Of a DNA stretch of 64,000 bases, positions 38,941 through 49,110 are shown piece after piece. This DNA comes from Oceanihabitans sp. 2_MG-2023 (GTDB lineage: Bacteria; Bacteroidota; Bacteroidia; Flavobacteriales; Flavobacteriaceae), in assembly GCF_030547245.1 (NCBI RefSeq), contig NZ_JAUOQT010000004.1, positions 5,001-69,000 of the forward strand. The letters are read 5' to 3'. Below the pieces are notes generated by a model. It did no database searches and had not been told where the DNA came from. It saw only the letters and a program-made list of their open reading frames with translations. The stretch's first letter is position 1. The number at the start of each line of letters is the position of its first letter. Both the position numbers and the translations under genes were made by a program.

Positions 38941-39820
38941 TATACTTTTAGGTCTAATAATGTGTATTAGTTTTGCTGGATTTTCGCAAGAATTAAAATG
39001 CAATGTCGTAGTAAGTGCACAACTAACGGGTAATGAAAATCTACAACTATTTAAAACGTTAGAAAAACAACTCAACGAATTTGTAAATAAAACGGAGTGG
39101 ACAAACAAGAAATTTGGACCTCAAGAGCAGATAGAGTGTAGTATGGTAATTAACGTTACAGGACAAAGTAACGATTTTTTTAATGCATCCATACAAGTGC
39201 AATCTGCTAGGCCTGTTTATGGATCTACCTATACAACACCAGTATATAATATAAATGATAAAGATTTTTCTTTTAAATATTTAGAATTTCAAAACCTTAT
39301 TTACAATGCGAATCAATTTGAGTCTAATTTAGTCTCCGTATTAGCTTTTCATATTTATATGGTATTAGGTTTAGATGCAGACACATTTCGTTTAAAAGGG
39401 GGGGAAGAGTACTTTAAGCAAGCACAAAATATTGTGAGTTATTCGCAACAAGAGAGTTTTAAAGGGTGGAAATTAGAAGACGGTTTGCAAAGTAGATTTA
39501 TCTTAATAGACAATATTTTATCTCCAACATACAAAGACTTTAGAAGTGTTTTATACAACTACCATAGAAAAGGATTAGACACTATGAGCGAAGATGATAA
39601 ACAAGCTAAAACTGAAATTGCAAATGCAATAATCGAGATGAATGCAGTACATAGACAAAGACCTAACTCTTATTTATCACGTACTTTCTTTGATGCAAAA
39701 GCAGATGAAATAGAACAAATTTTCTCTGGAGGTCCAAATGTAGATGTAAACAAACTATTAGAAATACTAAACAGAGTCGCGCCAATGCATTCTAGTAAAT
39801 GGCGAAATATTTCGTTTTAG
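38933..39820 (+). CDS. porD: Type IX secretion protein PorD-like (DUF4835)
   Basis: A 295-residue exported protein with a signal peptide MRNILLGLIMCISFAGFSQ and the DUF4835 body (LKCNVVVSAQLTGNENLQLFKTLEKQLNEF, RPVYGSTYTTPVYNINDKDFSF). To my knowledge DUF4835 is the family now linked to PorD of the type IX secretion system. The four T9SS cargo proteins in this window are consistent with an active system. It overlaps coaBC and is followed by recN after 85 bases. Confidence 0.85.
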   Translation: MRNILLGLIMCISFAGFSQELKCNVVVSAQLTGNENLQLFKTLEKQLNEFVNKTEWTNKKFGPQEQIECSMVINVTGQSNDFFNASIQVQSARPVYGSTYTTPVYNINDKDFSFKYLEFQNLIYNANQFESNLVSVLAFHIYMVLGLDADTFRLKGGEEYFKQAQNIVSYSQQESFKGWKLEDGLQSRFILIDNILSPTYKDFRSVLYNYHRKGLDTMSEDDKQAKTEIANAIIEMNAVHRQRPNSYLSRTFFDAKADEIEQIFSGGPNVDVNKLLEILNRVAPMHSSKWRNISF

Positions 39821-39905
39821 TTCTTCATTTCTCAAAGCTAGGAATCTGGATACCTAATTCTATTGATTAGTACTGTTTACCGAACCTGCAATAATAAATA
39901 CTACT

Positions 39906-41558
39906 ATGCTAACCTCTTTATCCATAAAAAATTACGCTTTAATAGATGCGCTTTTGGTAGATTTTAACCAAGGATTCACAATAATTACTGGCGAAACAGG
40001 TGCAGGAAAATCAATTTTATTAGGCGGTTTATCTTTAATATTAGGAAAACGAGCAGACTTAAGTAGTTTAAAGAATAAGGAGAGAAAATGTGTTATTGAA
40101 GCCATTTTTAATATAAAAAATTATCAACTAGAAAATCTATTTAATACCCAAGATTTAGATTTTGACAGCCAAACCATAATAAGAAGAGAAATACTTCCCT
40201 CAGGTAAATCTAGAGCATTTGTAAATGATACCCCAGTTAATTTAAACACATTACAATTGTTAGGGAAGCATTTAATAGACGTGCATTCCCAAAATCAAAC
40301 CATGCAATTGGTAGATGACGATTTTCAATTTCAAATTATAGATGCTTTAGCAAATAATAAATCCAATTTAGAAAATTACCAAGTCGAACTAGCTACGTAT
40401 AAAAAACTTCAAAAAGAATTAAAGGAACTTTATAAACTTCAAGCAGAAGCATTAAAAGAACAGGATTATAATACTTTTTTATTAAAAGAATTAAAAGAAG
40501 CTAATTTAGTAGCTGGAGAATTAGAAAGTTTAGAAGAAGAATATGAAACCTTAAATAATATTGAAGAAATTCAAGAAAAACTAACACACTCGCATCAACT
40601 ATTACAAGATGATGATTTAGGTATTCTTAACTTATTAACACAATTAAAAAATACACTTCAAAAATTATCTAATTATTCCAATAATTATCAAAATTTATTT
40701 ACTAGAGTAAATAGCAGTCTTATCGATTTAGACGATACTTTTGCAGAAATCGAAACGCTTCAAGAAAACTTAGATGCAGATCCCAAACGATTAGAAGTCG
40801 TAAATGCTAAGTTGCAAACGCTTCATAATTTAATGCAAAAACATGTTGCCGAAAATGTTTCGGAATTAATTGAAATCAAAAATAAATTAACCGATAAAGT
40901 TTCCGATACAGAAAGTTTAGAAACACATATACTTCAGAAACAAAAAGGAATACAAACTATAACTAAAAAATTAGATGTTATTTCTGAAGCTATTCATAAA
41001 AATAGAGAAAAAACAATACCTAAGCTTATTCAAGAATTAGAACAAATTCTAAACGACTTAGGCATGCCAAATGCCCAATTTAAAATAGATATTATTTCCA
41101 TTACAGATTATTTATATAACGGTAAAGATCAATTGTCCTTTTTATTTTCAGCAAATAAAGGCGGTCAATTTAACGAACTTAAAAAAGCAGCGTCAGGAGG
41201 AGAGTTAGCAAGAATCATGCTGGCAATAAAATCGATTTTATCTAATTATATACAATTGCCAACCATTATGTTTGATGAGATTGATACCGGAGTTTCTGGT
41301 GAGATAGCAAATAAAATGGCACTTATTATGCAAAACATGAGTAAAACGATGCAAGTGTTTGCAATTACCCATTTACCACAAATTGCAGCTAAAGGACATA
41401 CACATTTTAAAGTCTATAAAGAAGATGTAGATGAGATAACAACTACTAATTTAGTGAAACTTAATCCTAATGAGCGAATTGTGGAAATTGCACAAATGTT
41501 AGACGGAAAAGAGGCTTCAAATTCTGCTATGGCACATGCAAAACAATTATTAAATTAA
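39906..41558 (+). CDS. recN: DNA repair protein RecN
   Basis: A 550-residue SMC-like ATPase for double-strand break repair. The Walker A is ITGETGAGKSILLG (about 28-41), two coiled-coil arms flank the middle, the ABC signature is ASGGELARIMLAIKS and the Walker B is PTIMFDEIDTGVSGEIA, near the C-terminal part. Length and layout are normal. Confidence 0.97.
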   Translation: MLTSLSIKNYALIDALLVDFNQGFTIITGETGAGKSILLGGLSLILGKRADLSSLKNKERKCVIEAIFNIKNYQLENLFNTQDLDFDSQTIIRREILPSGKSRAFVNDTPVNLNTLQLLGKHLIDVHSQNQTMQLVDDDFQFQIIDALANNKSNLENYQVELATYKKLQKELKELYKLQAEALKEQDYNTFLLKELKEANLVAGELESLEEEYETLNNIEEIQEKLTHSHQLLQDDDLGILNLLTQLKNTLQKLSNYSNNYQNLFTRVNSSLIDLDDTFAEIETLQENLDADPKRLEVVNAKLQTLHNLMQKHVAENVSELIEIKNKLTDKVSDTESLETHILQKQKGIQTITKKLDVISEAIHKNREKTIPKLIQELEQILNDLGMPNAQFKIDIISITDYLYNGKDQLSFLFSANKGGQFNELKKAASGGELARIMLAIKSILSNYIQLPTIMFDEIDTGVSGEIANKMALIMQNMSKTMQVFAITHLPQIAAKGHTHFKVYKEDVDEITTTNLVKLNPNERIVEIAQMLDGKEASNSAMAHAKQLLN

Positions 41559-41621
41559 TAGCATACTATGTATGCATAACTAATACCAAATGAATAGGTA
41601 GTTCGTAAATATTAATTTAGT

Positions 41622-41629
41622 TATATTTG
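41622..41629 (+). promoter_or_regulatory. Probable -7 element for fabI
   Basis: TATATTTG is an exact match to the -7 consensus, 45 bases before the fabI start; the -33 region has only TTC at 17 bases. Confidence 0.5.
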
Positions 41630-41673
41630 AATTACAATTTATAAAACTAATAAAACCAAATAACATATTACAT

Positions 41674-42486
41674 ATGTACAATTTATTAAAAGGAAAAAAA
41701 GGAATCATTTTTGGCGCACTAGATGAAAACTCCATCGCATGGAAAACCGCAGAACGCGTTCATGAAGAAGGAGGGACCTTTGTTTTAACAAATGCTCCTG
41801 TTGCTTTAAGAATGGGAACTATTAATGCATTGGCAGAAAAAACAGGTGCTCAAGTGATTCCAGCAGATGCTACTTCTTTAGAAGATTTAGAAAATCTTGT
41901 TGAAAAATCTATGGAAATTTTAGGAGGTAAAATTGATTTTGTTTTGCATTCTATTGGTATGTCTATAAATGTAAGAAAAGGTAATGCGTATACGGACCAA
42001 AATTACGATTGGACCAAAAAAGGAACCGATATTTCAGCAATGTCTTTTCATAAAGTAATGCAAACCTTGTACAAAAAAGATGCTATGAATTCTTGGGGAA
42101 GTATCGTCGCTCTAACGTATATGGCAGCGCAGCGCGTTTTTCCAGACTATAATGATATGGCAGATAATAAAGCGTATCTAGAAAGTATTGCGCGTAGCTT
42201 TGGCTATTTTATGGGAAAAGATAAAACGGTTAGAGTAAACACCATTTCACAATCGCCAACACCAACAACTGCAGGTTCTGGAGTAAAAGGATTTGATGGT
42301 TTTATTGCCTATGCAGATAAAATGTCTCCTTTAGGAAACGCTACGGCATTAGATTGTGCAAACTATACGGTAGCTATGTTTAGTGATTTAACCAAAATGG
42401 TAACCCTACAAAATTTATTTCATGATGGCGGATTTAGTAATGTAGGAGTTAGTAATGAAGTAATGGAAGCTTTTATAGATAAATAG
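41674..42486 (+). CDS. fabI: Enoyl-ACP reductase (NADH), FabI type
   Basis: A 270-residue short-chain dehydrogenase-like FabI, the last reductive step of fatty acid elongation. The nucleotide-binding start is GIIFGALDENSIAWKTAE, and the catalytic Y-x6-K is Y159/K166 in PDYNDMADNKAYLE. The active-site loop VRVNTISQSPTPTTAGSG has the usual position. It has a promoter and terminator of its own. Confidence 0.96.
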   Translation: MYNLLKGKKGIIFGALDENSIAWKTAERVHEEGGTFVLTNAPVALRMGTINALAEKTGAQVIPADATSLEDLENLVEKSMEILGGKIDFVLHSIGMSINVRKGNAYTDQNYDWTKKGTDISAMSFHKVMQTLYKKDAMNSWGSIVALTYMAAQRVFPDYNDMADNKAYLESIARSFGYFMGKDKTVRVNTISQSPTPTTAGSGVKGFDGFIAYADKMSPLGNATALDCANYTVAMFSDLTKMVTLQNLFHDGGFSNVGVSNEVMEAFIDK

Positions 42487-42508
42487 TTTCTATTTAATAT
42501 ATTATAAT

Positions 42509-42541
42509 AAAAAAGACTTTGTGTAAACAAGGTCTTTTTTA
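42509..42541 (+). terminator. Rho-independent terminator after fabI
   Basis: A stem AAAAGACTTTGT / ACAAGGTCTTTT with one G-U pair and a small loop is followed by a T run, 24 bases after the fabI stop. It marks the end of the core block. Confidence 0.85.
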
Positions 42542-42633
42542 TTTGGTATATATAAAATCTACACTGTCTGTTTGTTGTATTTTTTTTAAATTAGTCAATT
42601 CTTGTAAATAGATTAAAAAATTTTAAAGCAGTT

Positions 42634-44334
42634 ATGATAAAAAAATACATATTCTTTCTTTTCCTCCTAGTTTCTAATACCATATTATCACAGATAAACT
42701 TTCAAGATGAAGCTCTAGCTTTAGGTGTAAATGTTTCTTCTGGAACACCCTTTTTAGGAAGCGGTGTATCCTTAGTCGATTTTGATAAGGATGGCTGGGA
42801 TGATATTACCTTAGCAACTGGTGCTGGACAAAACATTAGATTTTTTAAAAATGTAAACGGAACTTTTGTTGAACAAGTATTTAGCACTATAAATCTTAAT
42901 TATAGAACAAAGTCAATAAGCTGGGTAGATATTGACAATGATGGTGATAAAGATCTCTTTGTAACTAGTGATACTGATGGTAATAAATTGTTTGAAAATA
43001 CAGGAAGTTTAACTTTTGTCGATATTACTTCTAGCTCAGGAATAAGTACCGCAAATATGTTTTCATATGGAGCAACTTGGGGAGATATTGATAATGATGG
43101 TTTTTTGGATGTATTTATTAATAACAGAAGTGAAACTATTTCAAATAAGCTATATAAAAATAATGGAAATAATACATTTGTAGATGTAAGTGCAACTGCT
43201 GGTATTTCTTCATCTGCTTACATGTCCTTTTGTGCTGCTTTTTTTGATTTTAATAACGATGGCTGGCAAGATATTTATATTTCAAATGATAAATATAATA
43301 ACGCAAACATTATGTATAAAAATAATGGAGATGGGACTTTTGTAGATGAAAGTGAATATTCAGGAACAAATATATCTATAGATGCTATGACGACAACCAT
43401 AGGCGATTATAATAATGATGGTTGGTTTGATATATATGTTACCAATACTACAGCTGGTAATGTGTTGTTTAGAAACGAAGGCGATGGTACTTTTGCTAAT
43501 GCCACTGAAGGATCTGGAACTAGCTACAATAGTATTGGTTGGGGAACTGTTTTTCTTGATGCAGAAAACGATAAAGATATAGATATGTATGTTAGTGGAT
43601 CTCTAGATGGTACTGTGCCTAGTTTCGTTTCTGCAGCTTTTTATGAAAATATAGGGACAGGAATCTTTCAAGCGCCTGCTAATGCTGGTTTTTTAGGAGA
43701 TAATAGTGAGAGTTATTCTAATGCTGTAAGTGATATAAATAAGGATGGTCTTATAGATATTGTTGTTAATAATGGAGGGGATGACAATGTATTTATTTGG
43801 AAAAACCTTAGTACTACTACAAATAATTGGCTAAAAGTAAGTTTAGAAGGTGTTCAAAGTAATATAGATGGTATAGGCTCAGTTATTGAAATTTCAATAA
43901 ACGGAGACAAACAATATAGGTATACACATAGTGGAGAAGGTTATATGTCTCAAAATTCTACAACAGAAAGCTTTGGCTTAGGAAACGATACAACAATAGA
44001 TTATGTTAAAGTTACCTGGTTAAGTGGTGTTGTAGACATTATAAATAATGTTAGTGCTAATCAAACGATACACATTGTTGAAAATTCAACATTGTCAAAT
44101 AATGACTTTCAAATAAATAAAGTTAGTTTACAATCTAATCCTGTAAATGATGTTATTGTGGTTAATTCAAAATTACCAGTTTATAAATTAGAGTTATATT
44201 CCATGCTTGGTCAAAGTGTTTTAGTTCAGGAAAACAGCCGCAAAATGGAGGTTTCTCAGCTAAATGCAGGACATTATCTTCTTTATGTTTCTACAGCGCA
44301 AGGAACATCGATTTTAAAATGGATTAAACAGTAA
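42634..44334 (+). CDS. Secreted VCBS/FG-GAP repeat protein with ASPIC/UnbV and T9SS domains
   Basis: A 566-residue secreted beta-propeller. Signal peptide MIKKYIFFLFLLVSNTILSQ. Repeated calcium-binding loops appear about every 60 residues: DFDKDGWDD, DIDNDGDKD, DIDNDGFLD, DFNNDGWQD, DYNNDGWFD, DAENDKDID and DINKDGLID. An ASPIC/UnbV-like region (GVQSNIDGIGSVIEISINGDKQ...) follows, and the last 70 residues are a T9SS sorting domain. These proteins are usually cell-surface or secreted and have no fixed catalytic role. It begins the accessory insert that follows fabI. Confidence 0.88.
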   Translation: MIKKYIFFLFLLVSNTILSQINFQDEALALGVNVSSGTPFLGSGVSLVDFDKDGWDDITLATGAGQNIRFFKNVNGTFVEQVFSTINLNYRTKSISWVDIDNDGDKDLFVTSDTDGNKLFENTGSLTFVDITSSSGISTANMFSYGATWGDIDNDGFLDVFINNRSETISNKLYKNNGNNTFVDVSATAGISSSAYMSFCAAFFDFNNDGWQDIYISNDKYNNANIMYKNNGDGTFVDESEYSGTNISIDAMTTTIGDYNNDGWFDIYVTNTTAGNVLFRNEGDGTFANATEGSGTSYNSIGWGTVFLDAENDKDIDMYVSGSLDGTVPSFVSAAFYENIGTGIFQAPANAGFLGDNSESYSNAVSDINKDGLIDIVVNNGGDDNVFIWKNLSTTTNNWLKVSLEGVQSNIDGIGSVIEISINGDKQYRYTHSGEGYMSQNSTTESFGLGNDTTIDYVKVTWLSGVVDIINNVSANQTIHIVENSTLSNNDFQINKVSLQSNPVNDVIVVNSKLPVYKLELYSMLGQSVLVQENSRKMEVSQLNAGHYLLYVSTAQGTSILKWIKQ

Positions 44335-44483
44335 TTCATTTAATTGTAACAGAATAGCATTGTGCTTTTTATCGCATAAAAGTGTTTTTTGTCGATTTGT
44401 TAGCGTATTAGCTAATTATGTGATATAATATCAATATTTTCGAATCTTAATCACATTTTTTTAACTAAAAACCATATTTTCTT

Positions 44484-47075
44484 ATGAAAAAAATTACATT
44501 GTTTTTTATGTTTGCAATTCTAGGAGTTTTTACTTTTAGCTCTTATGGACAAACATTAAACCAAGCCGCAACATGGCCAAATGCTGGCTGGTCTCTTTCT
44601 GGGACGTATACTGCTGGTGGATTATTATCAAATCCTACTACTACAGAACCAACATTAACTTGGGATGATGATGCAGCAGGAAACGGTTCTGCGGATAACT
44701 TAGAATTAACATCACCAGTAATCGATTTAACTGCAGCTAGTGGCGCAGGCGAAACTTGGATTACCGTAAGTGGTGAGTTTACATACAGAGCCTTAGGAGG
44801 CGATGTTTTAGCTATTGAGGTTTACGATGCAGATGCAATGACTTGGACTGCTCTAGAAACATTTGCAGGAAACTCTACAAACACTGATTATCAAACATGT
44901 GCTAATACAGTAGCATATACATCTGCTGTTTTAGATATTTCTGGTTATACTGCTACACAGTTATCAGGATTTCAATATCGTTTTACTTACGATGACCAAG
45001 GGGGATGGCAATGGGGATTTTGTGTAACTTCTCCTACAATTACATCTGCTGCACCACCTTCATGTTTGGACCCAACTACTTTATCGGTTGCTAACATTAC
45101 AGATGTAACTGCTGATCTTGCTTGGACTGAAGCTGGAACTGCAACATTATGGGATGTAGAATTAGTAACAGCTGGTACAGCACCAACAGGAACGGCTACA
45201 GCAACAGGAGTAACTAACCCTTATGGAGCAACGATGCTTACTGAAAATACTGCATATGAGTTTTATGTAAGAGCAGATTGTGTTGGTGGAACTTCTAATT
45301 GGGTAGGACCTTTTGCTTTTAGTACCACATGTGCTGCAATTGCTGCACCATATACAGAAGATTTTGAAACTTTTACTATAACTACGGATGCAGTATTCAA
45401 TAGCGAAAACTGTTGGTCAGCTACTGGTGGATCATATTATTGGGAGGCAGCTGCTGGAACAGATACATCCTCTGGAGGTACAGGACCAGACCCTACAATA
45501 ACTACAGGTAATTACTTTTTTACAGAAGCATCTTCAGGTGCCTCAGGTGATGTTACAGACTTAGTTTCTCCTTTGGTAGATTTATCAGGTCTTACAGCTC
45601 CTGCATTAACATTTAATTACCATATGTTTGGTGTACAAATTGGAACTCTTGAGGTATTAGTTAACGGTACTACTAGTGTGTTTACTGTTTCAGGTGAACA
45701 ACAAACTACTGCAGCTACTCCTTGGGATCTTGCTACTATAGATTTAGCTGTATATGCAGGACAATCTATAACAATAACTTTTTCTGCAACAAGTGCAGGA
45801 ATATTTGAAGGGGATATTGCTATCGATAACGTATCTTTTACAGAATTACCTACTTGTCCAACTCCTAATGTTTTAACAGCTACAAATGTTGCAGATACAA
45901 CTGCCGATTTAGGATGGACAGAAAATGGAACAGCAACTTTATGGGATATTGAAATAGTAGACGTTACTGCTGCTGGTGCTGCAACAGGAATGCCAACTGC
46001 TACGGGAGTTGCTAATCCTTACACAGCAATTGGACTTACAGAAAACAACGATTATGCTTTTTATGTAAGATCTAATTGTGGAGGTGACTACTCTTCATGG
46101 GCTGGGCCTTTTGCGTTTACGACGTTAGAAACATGTCCTGCTCCTTCTGCTTTGGCTGCTTCAAATATTATGGAAACCTCTGCAGACTTAAGTTGGACAG
46201 AAAATGGGACAGCAACTTCATGGAATATTGAATTAGTTGATATCACTGCTGGTCAAACTGTAACAGGAACAGCAACTGCTTCTGGAGTAATGAACCCATA
46301 CAGTGCTACTGGTTTAACTGGTGATAATAGCTATGAGTTTTATGTTCAAACAGACTGTGGTGTAGATGGTGCATCTGCTTGGTCTGGACCATTTTCATTT
46401 GCTACACCTTATGTAGCTGTACCTCCTACGTGTACTAGTGGTGTCTTTTTAGATTCAGGTGGAGCTTCTGGAGATTACTCAAGTGGTGAAGCTATTACCT
46501 ATACAATTTGTCCAGATTCACCAGGGGATGTTGTTACTATAGACTTTACATCTTTCTCTACTGAAAATAATGGAACAACAGCTTGTTTTGATGGATTAAC
46601 CATTCATGATGGTGCAGATGATTTAGCGGTAACTATTGATCCTCCAGCAGGTGGAACAATTTGGTGTTGGGATGAAGATGATCTTCCTGCAGCAGGTACA
46701 GGTGATTTAGAAGGTATGTCAATAACTTCTAGTGATGCTTCTGGGTGTCTAACATTTGTATTTACATCAGATGGATCAGTTTCAAGAGATGGTTGGGAAG
46801 CTTTAGTTTCTTGTTCAACTTTATCTAATCAAGATTTTGATAACGGTTTAGCATTTACTTACTATCCAAACCCAGTATCTAATGCTTTAGTTTTAAAAGC
46901 ACAAAAAGATATTGAAAACATATCTGTATACAACATGTTAGGTCAAGAAGTACTTCGTACTGCTCCTAACGCTGTTAATACAGAAGTTAACATGACTTCT
47001 TTACAATCTGGAGCTTACTTTGTTAAAGTAACAATTGGTAACTCTACAGAAACAGTAAGAGTACTTAAGAACTAA
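44484..47075 (+). CDS. Large secreted fibronectin-III/CUB-like protein with T9SS sorting domain
   Basis: An 863-residue secreted protein. After the signal peptide (MKKITLFFMFAILGVFTFSSYGQ) come a jelly-roll-like domain, a fibronectin III module (about 193-282), a second jelly-roll or MAM-like region (285-450), two more fibronectin III modules (about 458-640) with the recurring phrases TADLxWTExGTATxWxIE and YxFYVRxxCG, a CUB-like domain (CTSGVFLDSGGASGDYSSGEAI...) and a T9SS sorting domain ending VRVLKN. It is probably an adhesin or matrix protein; no enzyme motif is seen. The sorting-domain DNA is close to that of the next gene. Confidence 0.86.
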   Translation: MKKITLFFMFAILGVFTFSSYGQTLNQAATWPNAGWSLSGTYTAGGLLSNPTTTEPTLTWDDDAAGNGSADNLELTSPVIDLTAASGAGETWITVSGEFTYRALGGDVLAIEVYDADAMTWTALETFAGNSTNTDYQTCANTVAYTSAVLDISGYTATQLSGFQYRFTYDDQGGWQWGFCVTSPTITSAAPPSCLDPTTLSVANITDVTADLAWTEAGTATLWDVELVTAGTAPTGTATATGVTNPYGATMLTENTAYEFYVRADCVGGTSNWVGPFAFSTTCAAIAAPYTEDFETFTITTDAVFNSENCWSATGGSYYWEAAAGTDTSSGGTGPDPTITTGNYFFTEASSGASGDVTDLVSPLVDLSGLTAPALTFNYHMFGVQIGTLEVLVNGTTSVFTVSGEQQTTAATPWDLATIDLAVYAGQSITITFSATSAGIFEGDIAIDNVSFTELPTCPTPNVLTATNVADTTADLGWTENGTATLWDIEIVDVTAAGAATGMPTATGVANPYTAIGLTENNDYAFYVRSNCGGDYSSWAGPFAFTTLETCPAPSALAASNIMETSADLSWTENGTATSWNIELVDITAGQTVTGTATASGVMNPYSATGLTGDNSYEFYVQTDCGVDGASAWSGPFSFATPYVAVPPTCTSGVFLDSGGASGDYSSGEAITYTICPDSPGDVVTIDFTSFSTENNGTTACFDGLTIHDGADDLAVTIDPPAGGTIWCWDEDDLPAAGTGDLEGMSITSSDASGCLTFVFTSDGSVSRDGWEALVSCSTLSNQDFDNGLAFTYYPNPVSNALVLKAQKDIENISVYNMLGQEVLRTAPNAVNTEVNMTSLQSGAYFVKVTIGNSTETVRVLKN

Positions 47076-47097
47076 TTAATTAGAACTTATTCATATT

Positions 47098-47128
47098 TAA
47101 AAAGCCACCTTTTGGGTGGCTTTTTTTA
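47098..47128 (+). terminator. Rho-independent terminator
   Basis: AAAGCCACC (47101-47109) pairs with GGTGGCTTT (47115-47123), followed by a run of T, 25 bases after the stop of the large secreted protein. Confidence 0.92.
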
Positions 47129-47292
47129 TTTAAAAATTTAATGTATTTACTATAATCATAGTAATCTTACTATAAATTACCATTTCCCTAAATTAACTAG
47201 CAGATTATTAGTGTATTATCAATATATTTTTAATGATTTTTTTGTAAATTTATTTATTAATTAAATAATTTATTAACAAAAACCAATTTAAT

Positions 47293-49029
47293 ATGAAAAA
47301 AATTACTTTATTATGTATTGCATTTATTGCTTTTGCTTTTTCTTTTCAAGCGAATGCACAATGTGACTACACTTTAGAAATGAATGACTCTTGGGGTGAC
47401 GGATGGAACGGAGGTACCGTGGACGTACTTGTAAACGGATCAGTAGTACTTGATGAAGCTACTTTTACTAGTGGAGCTCAAGCTTCATTGATTATTTCAG
47501 TTAATGATGGGGACCAAATAACAACGATGCATTCTGTAGATGGAGATTATCCCACCGAAATGTCGTATCGGATATTAGATAACATTGGGGTAGAAGTTGG
47601 TACAGGAAACCCCACCACTGATATAGATACAGCAATAGATGTGATTTGTCAAGTTGTACCAGACCCGCCATTATGTACAGGATCTCCTACACCATCAGTT
47701 GGTGGAACAAACACTGGATTAGGAAGTACTGTTGATTTATCTTGGATTCCTGATGGAACAGGAGGTGCTCCTAGCGAATATGAAGTGTTTTTTGGAACAA
47801 CTTCTGGAGCGCTAACCTCTTTAGGAACAACTACTGACGAGTTTGTTTTGATTACTGGTCTTGAGTATGATACTATGTATTACTGGATGATTGTTCCTTC
47901 TAATGCTGGTGGAGTTGCAACTGGTTGTACGGAATGGAATTTTATGTCTATCTCAGCGCCTCCAACTCCTACAAATGATACTTGTAATACCGGAATTGCA
48001 GTTTCTTGTGGTTCTCAAGTTGTTGGTAGTACGGCTGATGCTGCTGCAACAAATACTGGAGGTAATGATGCTGCAGATTTATGGTACGTTTATTCAAATC
48101 CTGGTGTGACGGAAGATGTTACTTTTAGTTTATGTAACTCTGATTATGATACCAATATGATTGTATATTCGGATTGTCCTGCAACTACGCAAATAGTAAC
48201 AAATGATGATTTTTGTGCATTGCAATCTGAAGTTACTGTAACAAATACTGGAACAGAAACGTTCTACATTATGGTAGAAGGATATGATACTTCTACGGGA
48301 GATTTTATATTAACTACAACATGTAGTGTATCTATTCCTGCTCCTTCTAATGATAATTGTGATGCTTCTGAAACATTAACTTTAGGTGTATCTACAACTG
48401 GTACTACAGCTGGAGCTACAGATCAAGGTACAGGCAGTGATGACGATACAGATTGTGATCCATTTGATACGCATGCAGATGTATGGTACTCTATTACATT
48501 AACAGGAGGGCCAAATGAATTAACAGTTACTACAACACCTACTGGAACTTCTAATGAAGCCGGTTTAGCTATTTATCCTGATGAGTGTGACTTTTTAGAT
48601 GTTAATGCTTTAGGGTGTGCAGGTTCCAATTCTGATACAGGTGGTACCATAACATTAACGGACTTAGCTGATGGTACTTACTATGTGAGAGTTTGGAGTG
48701 ACGGTGCTGTACCTGTGTCTCCTACTGCTTCTAGAACAGAAGGGACTTTTGATATTATTGCAGATGTTACATTATCTACGGCAGATATTAATGCTAATGG
48801 TTTAGCTTTTACTTACTATCCAAATCCAGTGTCTAGTGCTTTAACATTAAAGGCACAAAAAGATATCGATAACGTATCTGTTTATAATATGTTAGGTCAA
48901 GAAGTACTTCGTACTGCTCCTAATGCGGTTGACACAGAAATTAGTATGGAAAATTTACAATCTGGAGCCTACTTTGTTAAAGTAACAATAGGTGGTGTTA
49001 CAGAAACGGTAAGAGTACTTAAGAATTAA
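47293..49029 (+). CDS. Secreted protein with pre-peptidase-like repeats and T9SS sorting domain
   Basis: A 578-residue secreted protein. The signal peptide is MKKITLLCIAFIAFAFSFQANAQ. A first domain opens with LEMNDSWGDGWNGGTVDV, a fibronectin III-like module follows (about 127-220), then two pre-peptidase C-terminal-like beta domains (NDTCNTGIAVSCGSQVVGST... and NDNCDASETLTLGVSTTG...). The sorting domain (LAFTYYPNPVSSALTLKAQ ... VRVLKN) nearly copies that of the previous gene. It is likely a surface or matrix protein. It is flanked by terminators, so it is a single-gene unit. Confidence 0.85.
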   Translation: MKKITLLCIAFIAFAFSFQANAQCDYTLEMNDSWGDGWNGGTVDVLVNGSVVLDEATFTSGAQASLIISVNDGDQITTMHSVDGDYPTEMSYRILDNIGVEVGTGNPTTDIDTAIDVICQVVPDPPLCTGSPTPSVGGTNTGLGSTVDLSWIPDGTGGAPSEYEVFFGTTSGALTSLGTTTDEFVLITGLEYDTMYYWMIVPSNAGGVATGCTEWNFMSISAPPTPTNDTCNTGIAVSCGSQVVGSTADAAATNTGGNDAADLWYVYSNPGVTEDVTFSLCNSDYDTNMIVYSDCPATTQIVTNDDFCALQSEVTVTNTGTETFYIMVEGYDTSTGDFILTTTCSVSIPAPSNDNCDASETLTLGVSTTGTTAGATDQGTGSDDDTDCDPFDTHADVWYSITLTGGPNELTVTTTPTGTSNEAGLAIYPDECDFLDVNALGCAGSNSDTGGTITLTDLADGTYYVRVWSDGAVPVSPTASRTEGTFDIIADVTLSTADINANGLAFTYYPNPVSSALTLKAQKDIDNVSVYNMLGQEVLRTAPNAVDTEISMENLQSGAYFVKVTIGGVTETVRVLKN

Positions 49030-49050
49030 TATTTAAGAACTTATATATAA

Positions 49051-49080
49051 TAAAAAGCCGCCTTTAAGGTGGCTTTTTTT
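49051..49080 (+). terminator. Rho-independent terminator
   Basis: AAAAAGCCGCC pairs with GGTGGCTTTTT (one G-U pair) at 49052-49062 and 49068-49078, followed by T residues, 22 bases after the stop of the 578-residue protein. It resembles the terminator after the previous secreted gene. Confidence 0.9.
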
Positions 49081-49110
49081 AATATATATATTATGAAACT
49101 TATGTTTTCG

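Noticed and set aside
41560-41575. GCATAC/GTATGC palindrome after recN
   Set aside because: It is too short and has no T run; chance is a sufficient explanation.
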